Positions 28,654 through 38,628 of a DNA stretch of 64,000 nt are shown one piece after another. The stretch is taken from the NCBI RefSeq assembly GCF_009769165.1, contig NZ_CP043476.1, positions 1,867,001 to 1,931,000 on the forward strand, written 5' to 3'. The notes under the pieces were generated by a model, which was not told the DNA's origin, did no database searches, and saw only the letters and a list, made by a program, of their open reading frames with translations. Source of the DNA: Xanthomonas hyacinthi (lineage in GTDB: Bacteria; Pseudomonadota; Gammaproteobacteria; Xanthomonadales; Xanthomonadaceae). Made by a program: the position numbers and the translations under genes. Positions within the stretch are counted from its first letter, which is position 1, and the number at the start of each line of letters is the position of its first letter.

Positions 28654-29085
28654 TTACTCCCAGCGGCCGGGCGAGCGGCCGCGTTTGATCTGGCTGCGCT
28701 CGCGCTTGGCGTCCAGGCGCCGCAGCTTGGCGCCATGCGAGGGTTTGGTGGCGATGCGCCGTTTCGGCACCGACAGCCCGGCGGCGATGAACTCGGCCAG
28801 GCGCTGGCGCGCGTCGTCGCGGTTGCGGTCCTGGGTGCGGAAGCGCTGCGCATCGATCACCAGCACGCCCTCGGCGGTGATGCGGCGGTCGCGCCGCGCC
28901 AGTAGCCGCGCACGCAGCGGCTCCGGCAGCGACGGCGAGCCGGCCAGATCGAAACGCAGTTCCACCGCGCTGGAGACCTTGTTGATGTTCTGCCCGCCGG
29001 CGCCGCTGGCGCGCACGAAGCGCTCGACGATTTCGGTTTCCGGAATCGCCAGGCTGCTCGAGATGTGGATGGCCCCGTTACCCAT
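28654..29085 (-). CDS. arfB: Alternative ribosome-rescue factor ArfB (YaeJ)
   Basis: The 143-residue protein has the release-factor GGQ loop (ASGAGGQNINKVSSAVELRF) and a Lys/Arg-rich C-terminal tail (KLRRLDAKRERSQIKRGRSPG) that would enter the mRNA channel. Both are hallmarks of ArfB, which frees stalled ribosomes by hydrolysing peptidyl-tRNA. I chose MGNGAIHISS at 29085; an upstream Met at 29103 is possible. Confidence 0.9.
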   Translation of the reverse strand: MGNGAIHISSSLAIPETEIVERFVRASGAGGQNINKVSSAVELRFDLAGSPSLPEPLRARLLARRDRRITAEGVLVIDAQRFRTQDRNRDDARQRLAEFIAAGLSVPKRRIATKPSHGAKLRRLDAKRERSQIKRGRSPGRWE

Positions 29086-29193
29086 CCGCGAATTGTAGGG
29101 CATCCATCAGATGGCTTGATTTTCCAAGGCCCGCGGCCGCGCCGTGGCGATTCCCGTATCCTGGCCGCCGGTCATAGCCTTGCAGGACGCTCG

Positions 29194-29724
29194 ATGAACC
29201 CGACCCCGCCGCTTTTCCGTTCCTGGCCGCAGCGGCTGCTGCTGGCCGCGCTGCTGGCCCTGGCCGCGGCTCCCGCGCTGGCCGAGCCGCCCAGCGACGG
29301 CGACGTCAACCGCCTGCTGTCGGCCGCGCGCGCGCAGAACATGCTCGACAGCATGCTGCCGCAGATCGAGGCCATGCAGCGCCAGCAATTCGCGCAGCTG
29401 ACCGCGCAGCGCCCGCTCGAGCCGGCGCAGCAGCAGAAAGTGCAGCAGATCCAGCAGCGCACCCAGGCCACCGTACGCAAGGCGCTGTCGTGGCAGGAAA
29501 TGCGCCCGCTGTACGTGAACCTGTACAAGCAGTCGTTCTCCAAGCAGGACGTGCTGGCGATGGCCGAGTTCTACGAGAGTCCGGCCGGCCAGAGCATGCT
29601 CGACAAGACCCCGCAGCTGATGCAGAACCTGATGGGCGCGATCCAGCAGAAGATCGCCCCGCTGTTCGCCGACCTGCAGAAGGACCTGGAGCAGACCGTC
29701 AACACGCCGACTGCGAAGCCCTAG
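29194..29724 (+). CDS. DUF2059 exported protein
   Basis: The 176-residue protein has a signal peptide (ending APALAEPP, residue about 31) and the DUF2059 helical domain, including YKQSFSKQDVLAMAEFYESPAGQSM, which is its signature. It is probably periplasmic. Function is not known. Confidence 0.85.
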   Translation: MNPTPPLFRSWPQRLLLAALLALAAAPALAEPPSDGDVNRLLSAARAQNMLDSMLPQIEAMQRQQFAQLTAQRPLEPAQQQKVQQIQQRTQATVRKALSWQEMRPLYVNLYKQSFSKQDVLAMAEFYESPAGQSMLDKTPQLMQNLMGAIQQKIAPLFADLQKDLEQTVNTPTAKP

Positions 29725-29762
29725 GCCTTCGCCACGGCAACCGCGTGACGCCTCGCCTTCCC

Positions 29763-29950
29763 TGTGGGAGCGGTTTCAACCGCGACGAACGAAGCGGCGG
29801 CCTTTACCGGCGTTGGCACAGCTCCGGGCCGACATCGCCCAAGACCGCCGGGAATATTTCCGATCAAACCACGCCAGCTGTAGGTGGCCTTGGCCATCAG
29901 TCGCGACGGGCTTTCCCCGGTAACGCCTGTCGCGACTGAAGTCGCCCACA
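29763..29950. repeat. Two REP-like repeats in the gap after the DUF2059 gene
   Basis: A fragment at 29763-29790 (GGAGCGGTTTCAACCGCGACG) and a full hairpin at 29898-29950 (CAGTCGCGAC..GTCGCGACTG, then AAGTCGCCCACA) lie in the 260-bp stretch before the truC-like gene. I see nothing else there. Confidence 0.65.
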
Positions 29951-29986
29951 AGATCCTCCCGGCTTTAAACCGCTCGAAGAATCGCG

Positions 29987-30738
29987 CTAGCCAACCGCTT
30001 CGCCGCGCGCAGCCGCCTCGCCGCGCGACCACGGCGCCGCCGACCACCCGAACAAGCCGAACGCGCGCACGAACTCGGCATCCAGCGGCGCGGCGACCTC
30101 GATCCGGCGCCCGTCCGGATGCGGGAACGTCAGCCGCGCGGCGTGCAGCAGCATGCGGTGCACGCCGTGCATGCGGAAGATGCGGTTGTGGCGGCCATCG
30201 CCGTGGCTGGTGTCGCCGATCAGGTGATGCGACAGATGCTTGAGGTGGCGGCGGATCTGGCGGAAGCGCCCGGTCACCGGGCTGCAGCGCAGCAGCGCGT
30301 AGCGCGAGGTGCCGAACTCGCCCGACGGCACCGGCAGTTCGCCGCAGGCCAGGCGCTGGAAGCGGGTCTGCGCCGGCTTCTTCAACGGCTTGCCGGGGCC
30401 GCCGTCGAGGTCGTGATCGACGTCGAAGCGCTCCTCGGCCGGCCAGCCGCGACAGACCGCCAGGTAGTCCTTGTCCACCCCCCACCCATCAGCGCCTTGC
30501 CCAGCGCGCTGGCGGTGTCGCGGTCGAAGGCCAGCAGCAGGCAGCCGCTGGTGGCGCGGTCGAGCCGGTGCACCAGAAAGATCGGCCGCCCCAACTGCAC
30601 GCGCAGGCGATCGGCGAGGAAGTCGTCCTCGCCGCGGGCCAGTTTGCTGTCGTGGACCATCAGCCTGGCCGGCTTGTCGACCACGGCCAGCAACGGGTCC
30701 AGATAGAGGATCTGCAGGGAATCGGGGGAGGCGCTCAC
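29987..30738 (-). pseudogene. truC: RluA-family pseudouridine synthase, TruC-like, frameshifted
   Basis: Two overlapping frames together make a normal TruC-type enzyme, which would modify U65 of tRNA. The N-terminal frame (start GTG 30738) carries LAVVDKPARLMVHDSKLARG and the catalytic HRLDRATSGCLLLAFDRD. The C-terminal frame resumes at DKDYLAVCRGW with IRRHLKHLSHHLIGDTSHGDG. They are joined at a GGGTGGGGGGTGG tract at about 30475-30490, where one extra G (or two fewer) would restore the frame. Either the gene is broken or this is a homopolymer sequencing error. Confidence 0.75.
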
Positions 30739-30863
30739 CGCCGGATTATCCGTGCCGCATCGCCGCGCCACAATGCGTCCGTCGCGCTGCGTGTTGCGCA
30801 GGCCGTTGACGCCGCCGCCGCGGCTCGACGATGATCCCTCCCCCCACGCTGCGGAGAGTTCCA

Positions 30864-31325
30864 ATGAAACGCTGGCTGCTGTTGTCGCTGCTGACCGCCG
30901 TTCCGCTGGCCCACGCGCTGGAGCTGCCCTACGACGCCGCGGCCGACGCCAAGGCGCAGGTGAAGCAGGCGCTGGCCGCCGGCAAGAAGACGCACAAGCC
31001 GACCCTGCTGATCTTCGGCGCCAACTGGTGCGGCGACTGCCGCGCGCTCGACGCCTCGCTGCACACGGCCAAGAACGCTGCGCTGGTGAACGCGCACTTC
31101 GAAGTGGTCAAGATCGATGTCGGCAACTTCGACCATAACCTCGAATTGAGCCAGGCCTATGGCGACCCGATCCAGAAGGGCATCCCGGCCGCGGTGGTGG
31201 TCGGCGCCGACGGCACGCCGCGCTATACCACCAGGGCCGGCGAGCTGGCCAATGCGCGCAAGATGAGCGATCAGGGCATCTACGACTTCTTTGCGAAGGT
31301 AGCCGACGTGCCGGCAGGGCACTGA
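30864..31325 (+). CDS. Periplasmic thioredoxin-family protein
   Basis: The 153-residue protein has a signal peptide (to about residue 18, AVPLAHA) and a thioredoxin fold with active site WCGDC (Cys56 and Cys59) in IFGANWCGDCRALD. GIPAAVVVGADG is the cis-Pro region. It probably reduces or isomerises disulfides in the periplasm. The ATG 30864 is preferred because the signal peptide starts there. Confidence 0.85.
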   Translation: MKRWLLLSLLTAVPLAHALELPYDAAADAKAQVKQALAAGKKTHKPTLLIFGANWCGDCRALDASLHTAKNAALVNAHFEVVKIDVGNFDHNLELSQAYGDPIQKGIPAAVVVGADGTPRYTTRAGELANARKMSDQGIYDFFAKVADVPAGH

Positions 31326-31383
31326 GCCGCCGTGTCCACGGCGATGGCGGCCGCCTGTCGCGGGCGGCCGCCACGCCGGTGCG

Positions 31384-31734
31384 CTACAGCAACTGGATCC
31401 CGAAGCGGCGCACGCCCAGCGCCAATGCACCGAAGCAGGCGATGGTCAGCAGCGCGCACGCGGCCAGCGTCCACCAGAAGCCGAGCCGCGGCAACAGCAG
31501 CGGAAACGCCAGGAACATCGGCAGCGTCGGCAGCACGTACCAGAACGTATACCAGGCATGGTTGGCGATCTTGGCCTGCGGCTGCCGCTCCAGCTGCAGC
31601 CAGATCAGGGTCAGCACAGTCACCAGCGGCAAGGCCGCGATCAGCCCACCGAGCCGGTCGCTGCGCCGCGCCACTTCGGAAATCGCCACCACCAGCGCGG
31701 CGGTGATCAGGTACTTGCCGAGGATCCAGGGCAT
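31384..31734 (-). CDS. DUF3147-family membrane protein
   Basis: 116 residues with four hydrophobic helices (MPWILGKYLITAALVVAISE at the start), conserved small loop ARRSDRLGGLIAALPLVTVLTL and a proline-rich helix. The DUF3147 family has no known role. I chose the start at 31734 by the family start. Confidence 0.75.
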   Translation of the reverse strand: MPWILGKYLITAALVVAISEVARRSDRLGGLIAALPLVTVLTLIWLQLERQPQAKIANHAWYTFWYVLPTLPMFLAFPLLLPRLGFWWTLAACALLTIACFGALALGVRRFGIQLL

Positions 31735-31804
31735 ACGCAGCTCCCAAGCTGAAAAACGCAGAACCGCGGCCCGCGCGGGCCGTTCGATCGCGGCGGCGAG
31801 GCGC

Positions 31805-33463
31805 CTAGCGCCGCCACCACGCCAAGAGCAGGCTGAGCGCACCGATGCCGCCGACGCTCCATGCCCAGATCGACACGCCGCCGAGCTGCGGCCCGCCGGC
31901 ATCGAGCGCATACAGCAGCGTGCCGACGGTGAGCAGGCCCACGCCGGTGATCGCGGTGACCACGCGGCGCTGCATGCGCAGCAGGATCGCGTTGAGGTCG
32001 GACAGGTCGCGCGAGCGCATCGACAGCTCGTGGCGGCCCTCGACCTGCTGGCGCAGCCAGCTGTGCACCAGGCGCGGCATGTCCGGCGCGTGGGTCATGA
32101 TTTCCGGCAGCCGCTTGCGCAGTTCGTGCAGCGCGCGCTGCGGGCTGTAGCGCTCGATCAGGATGCGCTCGAGCACCGGCCGCGCCACCGCCCAGATGTC
32201 CAGCTGCGGATCCAGCTGGCGGCCCACGCCTTCGATGTTGAGCAGGGTCTTCTGCAGCAGGATCAGCTGCGGCTGCAGGGTCAGCTGGTAGCGCTGGGCG
32301 ACGCGGAACAATTTGATCAGCACTTCGGCCAGCGAGATCTGCGACAGCGGCCGGGTGAAGTACGGCTCGCACACCGAGCGCGCCGCCGCCTCCAGTTCGT
32401 CGATGCGCACGTTGGCCGGCATCCAGCCCGCCTCCACGTGCAGCTCGGCCATGCGCCGGTAGTCCTTGTTGAAGATGGCCATGAAGTTCTCGGCCAGGTA
32501 GTACTGATCTTCCTGCGACAGCTGGCCCATGATGCCGAAGTCCAGCGCGATGAAGCGCGGGTTGATGCGCCGCGCCGGATCGCTGTCGACCCAGATGTTG
32601 CCGGCGTGCGCATCGGCATGGAAGAAGTTGTCGCGGAACACCTGCGTGTAGAACACGCGCACGCCCTTGGCCGCCAGCGCCTTGCGGTCGATGCCGGCGG
32701 CGTCGAGCGAGGCGATGTCGTCGGAGGGGATGCCGCGCACCCGTTCCAGGGTCAGCGCGCGCTCGGCGGTGTGGCTCCAGATCACCTCCGGCACGTACAG
32801 GTCGTCCGAATGCAGCCAGAAGCGGCGCAGCACGCTGGCGTTGGCGCCTTCGCGCTGCAGGTCCAGTTCCGCGGCCAGGGTGGTCTCGATCTCGGCCACC
32901 ACCTCGCGCGGACGGATCTTGTCGGCGCGCGGATGCGCACGATCGACCAGCGCGGCGGCCGAGGTGAGCAGGGCGATGTCGGCATCGATCTGCCGCTCGA
33001 TGTCCGGGCGCAGCACCTTGACCACCACTTCGCGGCCGTCGTGCAGCGTGGCCGCATGCACCTGCGCGATCGAGGCGGAGGCCAGCGGCGTGGTGTCGAA
33101 ACTGGCGAAGGCCACACCGATCGGCTGCCCCAGCGCCTGCTCGACGATGCGCCGCGCGGCCTCGCCGTCGAACGGGCGCACCCGGTCCTGCAGCAGGGTC
33201 AATTCCTCGGCCACGTCCGGCGGCATCAGGTCGCGGCGGGTGGACAGGATCTGCCCGAACTTGACGAAGATCGGCCCCAGATCCTGCAGCGCCAGGCGCA
33301 GCCGCGCACCGCGCGACTGCGCGGCGATGTCCGGGCTGGCGCGCGGCACGAACGGCTTGGCCAGGCGCAGCCAGCGCTCGGCCGGGGTGCCGTCGAGCAG
33401 ATCGTCCAGGCGGTAGCGCAGGATCACCCGGCCGATGCGGCTGGCGCGGAACATCGCCTTCAT
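31805..33463 (-). CDS. ubiB: UbiB-type atypical kinase/ATPase for ubiquinone synthesis
   Basis: The 552-residue protein has the UbiB signatures [21 protein letters not shown], an ADCK-type kinase core with [21 protein letters not shown] (the Ala-rich loop replacing the Gly-rich loop), [13 protein letters not shown] and LDFGIMG, and two C-terminal membrane helices ([29 protein letters not shown]). UbiB supports the Ubi complex. Its ATG overlaps the ubiJ stop by 4 nt. Confidence 0.93.
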   Translation of the reverse strand: MKAMFRASRIGRVILRYRLDDLLDGTPAERWLRLAKPFVPRASPDIAAQSRGARLRLALQDLGPIFVKFGQILSTRRDLMPPDVAEELTLLQDRVRPFDGEAARRIVEQALGQPIGVAFASFDTTPLASASIAQVHAATLHDGREVVVKVLRPDIERQIDADIALLTSAAALVDRAHPRADKIRPREVVAEIETTLAAELDLQREGANASVLRRFWLHSDDLYVPEVIWSHTAERALTLERVRGIPSDDIASLDAAGIDRKALAAKGVRVFYTQVFRDNFFHADAHAGNIWVDSDPARRINPRFIALDFGIMGQLSQEDQYYLAENFMAIFNKDYRRMAELHVEAGWMPANVRIDELEAAARSVCEPYFTRPLSQISLAEVLIKLFRVAQRYQLTLQPQLILLQKTLLNIEGVGRQLDPQLDIWAVARPVLERILIERYSPQRALHELRKRLPEIMTHAPDMPRLVHSWLRQQVEGRHELSMRSRDLSDLNAILLRMQRRVVTAITGVGLLTVGTLLYALDAGGPQLGGVSIWAWSVGGIGALSLLLAWWRR

Positions 33464-34101
33464 GCGCCGCGCCCCGGCTGCAACCGCGCCACCCGCGCGG
33501 CCAGGCGCTCGACGTCGTCGCGCACCGCATCCACATCGTCGTAGAACGCTTCCAGCTCGGCGCGCGGGACCACATCGCGCGATTCCTCGGTGACGAACTC
33601 GGCCGCGCTCTGCGCCAGGTCCTGCGCGCTGCGCTGCGCCTGCTGCAGCGCCGAACGCGCGGCATTGGCGAACTGCACGCCGAGCACCTCGCCGAACACC
33701 TGGGTGAACGGGCGCTGCCAGTCCGGATCGAAGCGCGCCGCCAACTGCTGCAGGCGCCGCGCCAGCTCGGCATCCCCGGACACCCGCACCCGTCCGCCAG
33801 GGCTGGCGCCGCGCCGTGCCTGGGCCAGGAACGGCAGCTGCGCGAACAGCCCGCCGAGGGTGCTGCGCACCGCCAGGTCCGGCTCCGGCGCCGTGTCCAC
33901 CGGGCCGACCTGCAGGCGCGTGCCGTCCACGCGGATCTGCAGCGCCAGCGCCGGCGCCTCCAGGGTCAGCGCCACGCGCTGGCCATCGAGGCCACGCAGC
34001 ACCTCGCGGGTATCCGGGTCCAGCGCCAGCGCGCGGTTGAGCGCCGCTTGCAGCGCGCGGCCGGCCAGGGGCTTGAGGGCATCGAAGGGAGTAGGCGACA
34101 T
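33460..34101 (-). CDS. ubiJ: UbiJ ubiquinone-biosynthesis accessory factor
   Basis: The 213-residue protein has an N-terminal SCP2-like domain (residues about 10-110, [38 protein letters not shown]) and a C-terminal helical coiled segment ([26 protein letters not shown]). UbiJ binds polyprenyl intermediates for the Ubi complex. It overlaps ubiB by ATGA, so the two are translationally coupled; ubiE is not in the window. Confidence 0.85.
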   Translation of the reverse strand: MSPTPFDALKPLAGRALQAALNRALALDPDTREVLRGLDGQRVALTLEAPALALQIRVDGTRLQVGPVDTAPEPDLAVRSTLGGLFAQLPFLAQARRGASPGGRVRVSGDAELARRLQQLAARFDPDWQRPFTQVFGEVLGVQFANAARSALQQAQRSAQDLAQSAAEFVTEESRDVVPRAELEAFYDDVDAVRDDVERLAARVARLQPGRGA

Positions 34102-34218
34102 GCGCGCATTCTACAAGGCCGCGGCGCGACGCCATGCGACAGCACTCCGGCCTGGGCCGCAGCGGGCAAAACCTGCATGCTATCCGCTCCAAAGCGACGC
34201 CCTGCGGCGAGGACATGC

Positions 34219-35334
34219 ATGCGCAAGATCCGGGTCGGCATCATCTTCGGCGGCAAATCGGCCGAGCACGAGGTCTCGCTGCAGTCGGCGCGCAATATCG
34301 TCGATGCGCTGGACCCGCAGCGCTTCGATGCCACCTTGATCGGCATCGACAAGCAGGGCCGCTGGCATGCCAACGAGCGCGACGGCTTCCTGCTGCATGC
34401 CGACGATCCGGCGCGGATCGCATTGCAGCGCAGCGGCCACGGCGTGGCGGTGATCCCTGGCGACGACGCGCAGCCGTTGCGCGCGCTGCAGCCGGCGCAG
34501 GCGCTGGAGCAGATCGATGTGGCGTTCCCGATCGTGCACGGCACCCTGGGCGAGGACGGCTCGCTGCAAGGCCTGTTGCGCATGGCCGGGCTGCCGTTCG
34601 TCGGCTCCGGCGTGCTCGGCTCGGCGCTGGCGATGGACAAGGACGTGGCCAAGCGCCTGCTGCGCGATGCCGGGCTGGAGGTGGCGCCGTTTGCCTGCAT
34701 CCGCCGCCACGATGCGGCGCAGGCCGATTTCGCCGCGCTGGCCACGCAGTTCGGGCTGCCGTTATTCGTCAAGCCGGCCAACCAGGGTTCGTCGGTCGGC
34801 GTGAGCAAGGTGCACGATGCGGCCGGCTTCGCTGCGGCGCTGGCGCTGGCCCTGGCCTACGACCACAAGGTGCTGGTGGAAGCGGCGATCGACGGGCGCG
34901 AAATCGAATGCGCGGTGCTCGGCAACGATGCCCCGCAGGCCAGCGTCTGCGGCGAGGTGGTGGTGCACGATGCGTTTTATTCCTACGAGACCAAATACGT
35001 CAGCGAGACCGGCGCCGCGCTGGTGGTGCCGGCGGCGATCGACGAGGCCACCCAGGAACGCATCCGCGCCGTCGCGTTGCGCGCCTACGCCGTGCTGGAA
35101 TGCGCCGGCCTGGCGCGGGTCGACGTGTTCCTGAGCGGCGACGGCCGCATCGTGGTCAACGAACTCAACACCCTGCCCGGCTTCACCCGCATCAGCATGT
35201 ATCCGAAGCTCTGGCAGGCCAGCGGGCTGAGTTACCGCGCGCTGATCACGCGCCTGATCGAGCTGGCGCTGGAACGCCACGCGCAGGATGCGGCGCTGCG
35301 TAGCGCGGTGGCGTTGCCGGGATCCGGCGAATAG
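34219..35334 (+). CDS. ddl: D-alanine--D-alanine ligase
   Basis: The 371-residue ATP-grasp enzyme makes D-Ala-D-Ala for peptidoglycan. It has the N-terminal [20 protein letters not shown], the Lys region [18 protein letters not shown] and the catalytic [19 protein letters not shown]. The spacing and length fit the DdlA type. The start 34219 is at the first conserved strand. It stands alone, not in a mur cluster, and is divergent from ubiJ. Confidence 0.95.
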   Translation: MRKIRVGIIFGGKSAEHEVSLQSARNIVDALDPQRFDATLIGIDKQGRWHANERDGFLLHADDPARIALQRSGHGVAVIPGDDAQPLRALQPAQALEQIDVAFPIVHGTLGEDGSLQGLLRMAGLPFVGSGVLGSALAMDKDVAKRLLRDAGLEVAPFACIRRHDAAQADFAALATQFGLPLFVKPANQGSSVGVSKVHDAAGFAAALALALAYDHKVLVEAAIDGREIECAVLGNDAPQASVCGEVVVHDAFYSYETKYVSETGAALVVPAAIDEATQERIRAVALRAYAVLECAGLARVDVFLSGDGRIVVNELNTLPGFTRISMYPKLWQASGLSYRALITRLIELALERHAQDAALRSAVALPGSGE

Positions 35335-35385
35335 GGCACCTGCCACGCAATGGCGTGAATCGCGCGCTGGCGGCGCGCACACAAA

Positions 35386-35431
35386 CGAACGGCCCGCCGT
35401 ACCGGATGTCTCCGCTGCGGCGGGCCGTTCG
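35386..35431. terminator. Bidirectional terminator between ddl and DUF1328 genes
   Basis: A perfect 14-bp stem (CGAACGGCCCGCCG and its complement) with an 18-nt loop, between convergent genes. T runs are short, so strength is uncertain. Confidence 0.7.
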
Positions 35432-35448
35432 GGATGCAGCGCGGGCGA

Positions 35449-35607
35449 CTACACCTTGCCGCGACGGAACATCGAGATCACCGCCAGGATCAGGAACACC
35501 ACGAACAGGATCCAGGCGATGTTGGTCGCCGCACCGGCGATGCCGCTGAATCCGAGTACGGCCGCGATGATGGCGATGACGAAGAAGACGATGGCGTAAT
35601 GCAGCAT
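35449..35607 (-). CDS. DUF1328 small membrane protein
   Basis: The 52-residue protein has two helices ([20 protein letters not shown] and [19 protein letters not shown]) and the basic end RRGKV typical of DUF1328. Homologues are often stress-induced; function unknown. It is downstream of oleD on the same strand with a 60-bp gap. Confidence 0.85.
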   Translation of the reverse strand: MLHYAIVFFVIAIIAAVLGFSGIAGAATNIAWILFVVFLILAVISMFRRGKV

Positions 35608-35669
35608 GGCAAGGTCCAGAAGTTGTCGTGCCGAATCGGCGCGCAGCCATCTTCGGAAACCGCCGGTCG

Positions 35670-36680
35670 TCAGGAAGTGACGGAAGTGTCGCGGCGCCAT
35701 GATGACGCCAGCCGCTGCAGGCCCTGCTCGATCGAAACCTGCGGCACGTAGCCGAAATCGCGCCGCGCCGGTTGCATGCTGTACCAATGCGGCGTGCACA
35801 GCTGCTCGGCCAGGAAGCGGGTCAGCGGCGGCTCGCCGCGCAGGCGCAGCAGCGGCCACAGCGTTTCGCAGGCGGCGCCGATCCGGTAGGCCGCCTTGAA
35901 CGACAGGGTCTTGGTCACCGGCGGCGCGCCGGCCGCGGCCAGCAGCTTGTTCAGCAGCTCGCGCATCGGCAGCGGCTCGCCGTTGGAAATGAAGTACGCC
36001 TTGCCGGCGCAGGCCGCACCGACGCGCAGATGTTCGAACGCGTCGAAATGCGCCTGCGCGGCATTGTCGATGAAGGTGGAATCGACGCGGTTGCCGCCGC
36101 CGCCGACCAGGCGCACGCGCCCGGCCTGCGCGCGCGCGACCAGTTTGGGCAGGATCTGGTTGTCGCCCGGCCCCCAGATCAATCGCGGCCGCAGCGCCAC
36201 CACCGCCAGCTGCGCATCGTTGGCGGCGAGCACCGCGCGTTCGGCGATGGCCTTGGTCGCCGCGTATGGCGCCTGGAAGTTCTCGCCATATGGCACCTGG
36301 TCCGCACCCAGGCCTTCCACCGGATGGGTGGCGCGATGGGTCACGCTCGGCGTGGAGGTATAGATCAAACGGCCCACGCCATGCGCGCGGCAGGCGGCCA
36401 GCACGTGCTCGGTGCCGACCACGTTGGGCTGGTAGTAGCTGTCGTAGCTGCCCCAGGCACCGGCCTTGGCCGCGTTGTGGAACACCGCCTCGGCGCCCGC
36501 GACGGCGTGGTGCAGCGCCTGCGCATCGGTCAGGTCGCCGCGCACCTGGGCCACGCCCAGCGCCTGCAGTTCCGGATAGTGGCCGCGGTTGTAGCTGATC
36601 ACCTCGTGCCCACGCGCGACCAGGCCGCGGCACAGCGCCTGGCCCAGGAATCCACCACCGCCCGTCACCACTATCTTCAT
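35670..36680 (-). CDS. oleD: OleD, 2-alkyl-3-ketoalkanoic acid reductase
   Basis: The 336-residue extended short-chain reductase starts [14 protein letters not shown] (NADP-binding loop) and has the YAATK catalytic pair and the following SDR motif [19 protein letters not shown]. In the ole pathway OleD reduces the beta-keto acid made by OleA to the beta-hydroxy acid used by OleC. Its start overlaps the small ORF by ATGA. I chose the start at 36680 at the Rossmann strand; the longer frame is non-coding. Confidence 0.9.
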   Translation of the reverse strand: MKIVVTGGGGFLGQALCRGLVARGHEVISYNRGHYPELQALGVAQVRGDLTDAQALHHAVAGAEAVFHNAAKAGAWGSYDSYYQPNVVGTEHVLAACRAHGVGRLIYTSTPSVTHRATHPVEGLGADQVPYGENFQAPYAATKAIAERAVLAANDAQLAVVALRPRLIWGPGDNQILPKLVARAQAGRVRLVGGGGNRVDSTFIDNAAQAHFDAFEHLRVGAACAGKAYFISNGEPLPMRELLNKLLAAAGAPPVTKTLSFKAAYRIGAACETLWPLLRLRGEPPLTRFLAEQLCTPHWYSMQPARRDFGYVPQVSIEQGLQRLASSWRRDTSVTS

Positions 36681-36931
36681 CGCGCCGCACCGATCGCACC
36701 AGGACGCACACGATAGCCGGGGTCGCCGGGGAAGGCGATCCGCGCGCTTGCAGGCAGCGCCACGCGCGGCCCGAGCCATTGATCTTGCGGCGCTTCGCAC
36801 TTCTTCAGCGTGACATCGTCGGTGCCGCGCCCCAGCGCCTCGTCCAACGCCGCCTGCGCCACGCCGTCGCGCTCGACCCGCTGCCGTGCCACGTCGATGC
36901 GCAGATCGTCCAGCCGGTAGCGCTCGCCCAT
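36677..36931 (-). CDS. Small protein of unknown function between oleC and oleD
   Basis: The 84-residue product ([23 protein letters not shown]...) starts 10 bp after the oleC stop and its stop overlaps the oleD start (ATGA), so it is clearly part of the ole transcript. The first 25 residues resemble the N-terminal strands of response-regulator-type winged-helix domains (CadC-like), but the DNA-binding helices are missing. It may be a truncated regulator or a small Ole accessory protein; I do not recognise it. Confidence 0.55.
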   Translation of the reverse strand: MGERYRLDDLRIDVARQRVERDGVAQAALDEALGRGTDDVTLKKCEAPQDQWLGPRVALPASARIAFPGDPGYRVRPGAIGAAR

Positions 36932-36941
36932 CGCCGCGGCT

Positions 36942-38594
36942 TCAGCGCACGCGGACCTTGGCCCACAGCGCCAGCTTCTCGCGGCCGATCTTGGCGTTGT
37001 GGCGGATATCCACCGGGAAACCCGGATGGCGCAGGAAATCGGCGATGCCGGCGGTGTGCGCATGCGTCTGCGCCAGCGCGCGCAGCACCGCGTCCGGCTG
37101 CGCCGGCGGCGCCACGCCCGGCTGCAGTTCGTAGCACAGCAGCGGGCGCTGCGCGCCCGCCGCGCCGATCCCGACCAACGCGCTGCGGCGCAGCCACGGC
37201 AAGGTGTTGAAGATCGGTTCGACCTGCTCGGTGTACAGCGGCCCGTGCGCGGTCTCCACGCGCTGGGTCTTGCGCCCGCAGAACCACAGCCGGCCCTGCG
37301 CGTCGAAGTAGCCGATGTCGCCCATGCGATGCACGATGCGTTCGCTGCCGTCGTCCAGGCGCTCGCGGATCTTGGCGATGCGCGTGGCCGCGTCGCGGTT
37401 GAAGTAGCTATCGGTGGTGGTTGGCCCGGCCACGGTGATCTCGCCGACCGTGCCTGCCGGCAGTTCGCGCACGCCCGGCCACTCGGGGATTGCCGCGTCG
37501 TCGATGGCGATGATGCGCACCACGTTCGGCGCCACCACCGCGCCGACGCAGGTGCCGGCGCCGGTTTCGGTGGCCGCGCGCGTGTCCTGCAGTTCGCGGC
37601 CCTCGATCGCCGCCACCGGCAGGCATTCGGTGGCGCCGTACGGTGTCCACAGCTTGCCGTCCACCGGCAGCAGGCTGCAGATCCTGGCCACGATCTCCGG
37701 CGGCACCGGCGCGCCGGCCGAGGTCGCGCAGCGCACGCTCGGCAACGGCCGGCCGTAGTCGGCCAGCACCCGCATCAGTGCCGGCGAACCGAACAGCTGG
37801 GTCACCCCGAAGCGGTCGATCGCATCGTGCAGCTTGCGCGGATCGGCGCTGGCCGGACGGGTCGGGTCCATGTCCGGAATCACCGAGGTCAGCCCCAGCG
37901 CGGGATCGAACAAGGCGAACGGCGGGAAGGTCGGCAGGTCGATGCCGCCGGGCTGCATGTCGAATGCGTTGCGCATCAGTTCGATCTGGCTGACGAAATG
38001 GCGATGCCGGTAGACCACGCCCTTGGGCACGCCGGTGGAGCCGCTGGTGAACAGGATCGCGGCCACGTCGTCGGCCGCGGTCGCGGCCAGCTGGCTGCCG
38101 GCGCCGCTGCCGGCATGCTCGATCCGCGCCAGCGTGGTGCCACCCCAGGCCCAGCGCCGGCCCACGGTGACGATGCGCCGCGCCGAGCGCGACCAGCCCA
38201 GCAGGCGCCGCGCCAGCTGCGCCAGCGGGATGCCGATGAACGCCTCCGGCTGCGCCTCGTCCAGGCATTGCTTGAGCGCGCGCTTGTCGATGCCCGGATC
38301 CACCAGCACCGGCACCGCACCGGCCTTGAACAGCGCGAACATCAGCAGGAAGAATTCCGGCGACGGCCGCACCATCACCACCGTGCGGGTGCCGCGGCCG
38401 ATGCCGTAACTGCCCAATCCGGCGGCGATCGCATCGCTGCGCGCATCCAGCTGCGCATAGCTCAGGGTCACGTCGTAGGCAGCCAGGCCGTCGGCGCCGC
38501 GGCGGCCCGCGCAGCGGATCGCGATCTGGTCGGGGCGCTCGCGCGCCAGTAGCGGCAGCGTCGCGGCGATGTTGCAGGTCGTGGTCGTGGTCAT
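36942..38594 (-). CDS. oleC: OleC, beta-lactone synthetase
   Basis: The 550-residue ANL-superfamily adenylating enzyme has AMP-binding P-loop ILFTSGSTGVPKGVVYRHRHF, WTPYGATECLPVA, the Asp of GDIGYFDAQGRLWFCGRK and the C-terminal Lys region HNAKIGREKLALWAKVRV. OleC uses ATP to turn the beta-hydroxy acid from OleD into a beta-lactone. The start MTTTTTCNIAAT at 38594 is preferred over 38624. The gene lies upstream of oleD; the oleA and oleB genes are over 4 kb away behind the LysR/YkgJ block and the accessory genes. Confidence 0.92.
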   Translation of the reverse strand: MTTTTTCNIAATLPLLARERPDQIAIRCAGRRGADGLAAYDVTLSYAQLDARSDAIAAGLGSYGIGRGTRTVVMVRPSPEFFLLMFALFKAGAVPVLVDPGIDKRALKQCLDEAQPEAFIGIPLAQLARRLLGWSRSARRIVTVGRRWAWGGTTLARIEHAGSGAGSQLAATAADDVAAILFTSGSTGVPKGVVYRHRHFVSQIELMRNAFDMQPGGIDLPTFPPFALFDPALGLTSVIPDMDPTRPASADPRKLHDAIDRFGVTQLFGSPALMRVLADYGRPLPSVRCATSAGAPVPPEIVARICSLLPVDGKLWTPYGATECLPVAAIEGRELQDTRAATETGAGTCVGAVVAPNVVRIIAIDDAAIPEWPGVRELPAGTVGEITVAGPTTTDSYFNRDAATRIAKIRERLDDGSERIVHRMGDIGYFDAQGRLWFCGRKTQRVETAHGPLYTEQVEPIFNTLPWLRRSALVGIGAAGAQRPLLCYELQPGVAPPAQPDAVLRALAQTHAHTAGIADFLRHPGFPVDIRHNAKIGREKLALWAKVRVR

Positions 38595-38628
38595 CGGCCG
38601 ATTATCGCCGATGGCGTTGGCCATGCCG

